DNA of 5,613 bases from Clostridia bacterium (GTDB taxonomy: Bacteria; Bacillota; Clostridia; RGIG6154), in assembly GCA_017622395.1 (NCBI GenBank), contig JAGARF010000225.1, forward strand, positions 1 through 5,613, written 5' to 3'. The position numbers and the translations under genes are program-made. Positions 5,528 through 5,613 of this stretch are shown piece by piece. The notes below the pieces were generated by a model. The model ran no database searches and was not told the origin of the DNA. It saw only the letters and a program-made list of their open reading frames with translations. Position 1 is the first letter of the stretch, and each line of letters opens with the position of its first letter.

Positions 5528-5613
5528 ATGGAAATTTTAAAGACTATTATACTTGGTATTATTGAGGGAATAACAGAATGGCTTCCTGTAAGCAGTACGG
5601 GACATCTTATTAT
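5528..5613 (+). CDS. uppP: UppP (BacA) undecaprenyl-diphosphatase, N-terminal fragment cut by window edge
   Basis: Integral membrane enzyme that converts undecaprenyl diphosphate to the monophosphate, recycling the lipid carrier for peptidoglycan and other wall polymers; high expression gives bacitracin resistance. Only 28 codons are visible: MEILKTIILGIIEGITEWLP followed by VSSTGHLI. This contains the family's (E/Q)xxxE motif (E13, E17) and the conserved SSTGHL with H26, matching E17, E21 and H30 of E. coli UppP. The later PGxSRSxxT motif lies outside. The ATG is preceded by AGAGG (5518-5522) at 5 bases, and by its own promoter. Identification is firm despite the short piece because this N-terminus is highly characteristic. 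Confidence 0.93.
   Translation, partial: MEILKTIILGIIEGITEWLPVSSTGHLI

Overview
The window is AT-rich DNA that looks like a chromosomal piece of a low-GC Gram-positive bacterium, most likely of the class Clostridia. The evidence is a perfect CIRCE operator at htpG, sigma-A-type promoters (several with an extended -10), good Shine-Dalgarno sites, a secreted transglutaminase-like protein of a type common in clostridia, and an UppP start. I cannot name the genus from sequence alone.

Layout, left to right: (1) 1-1640, minus strand: htpG (bacterial Hsp90), complete at its N-terminus and cut at the left edge before the last part of the C-terminal dimerisation domain. (2) 1641-1878: a 238-bp divergent control region. 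Its left half holds the htpG promoter and a perfect CIRCE repeat (HrcA operator). Its right half holds a strong-looking promoter for the next gene, surrounded by four copies of a 7-bp box (GGGAATA or its complement) in an ordered inverted arrangement. (3) 1879-3078, plus strand: an ATPase of the AAA_14/DUF4143 group (COG1373-like). (4) 3079-3118: a 40-bp convergent gap with no recognisable terminator. (5) 3119-3853, minus strand: truA, tRNA pseudouridine synthase A. (6) 3854-3955: a compact divergent control region in which the truA promoter and the promoter of the next gene overlap physically, plus a perfect 8-bp hairpin in the leader of the plus-strand gene. (7) 3956-5482, plus strand: a secreted transglutaminase-like protein with a GTG start, a Cys-His-Asp triad, a probable Fn3-like domain and a small C-terminal module. 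(8) 5528-5613, plus strand: the first 28 codons of uppP (undecaprenyl-diphosphatase), cut by the right edge, with its own promoter.

These genes do not form one pathway. htpG is a heat-shock gene under HrcA, truA is tRNA-modification housekeeping, and the transglutaminase-like protein and UppP both act at or outside the membrane and may be co-transcribed by read-through. The ATPase is functionally isolated and uses leucine codons differently from the transglutaminase gene, so it is the best candidate for an acquired gene. The least ordinary signal in the window is the four-box repeat around its promoter, which reads as a dedicated operator. I see no CRISPR array, tRNA, rRNA, insertion sequence or clear mobile-element end.
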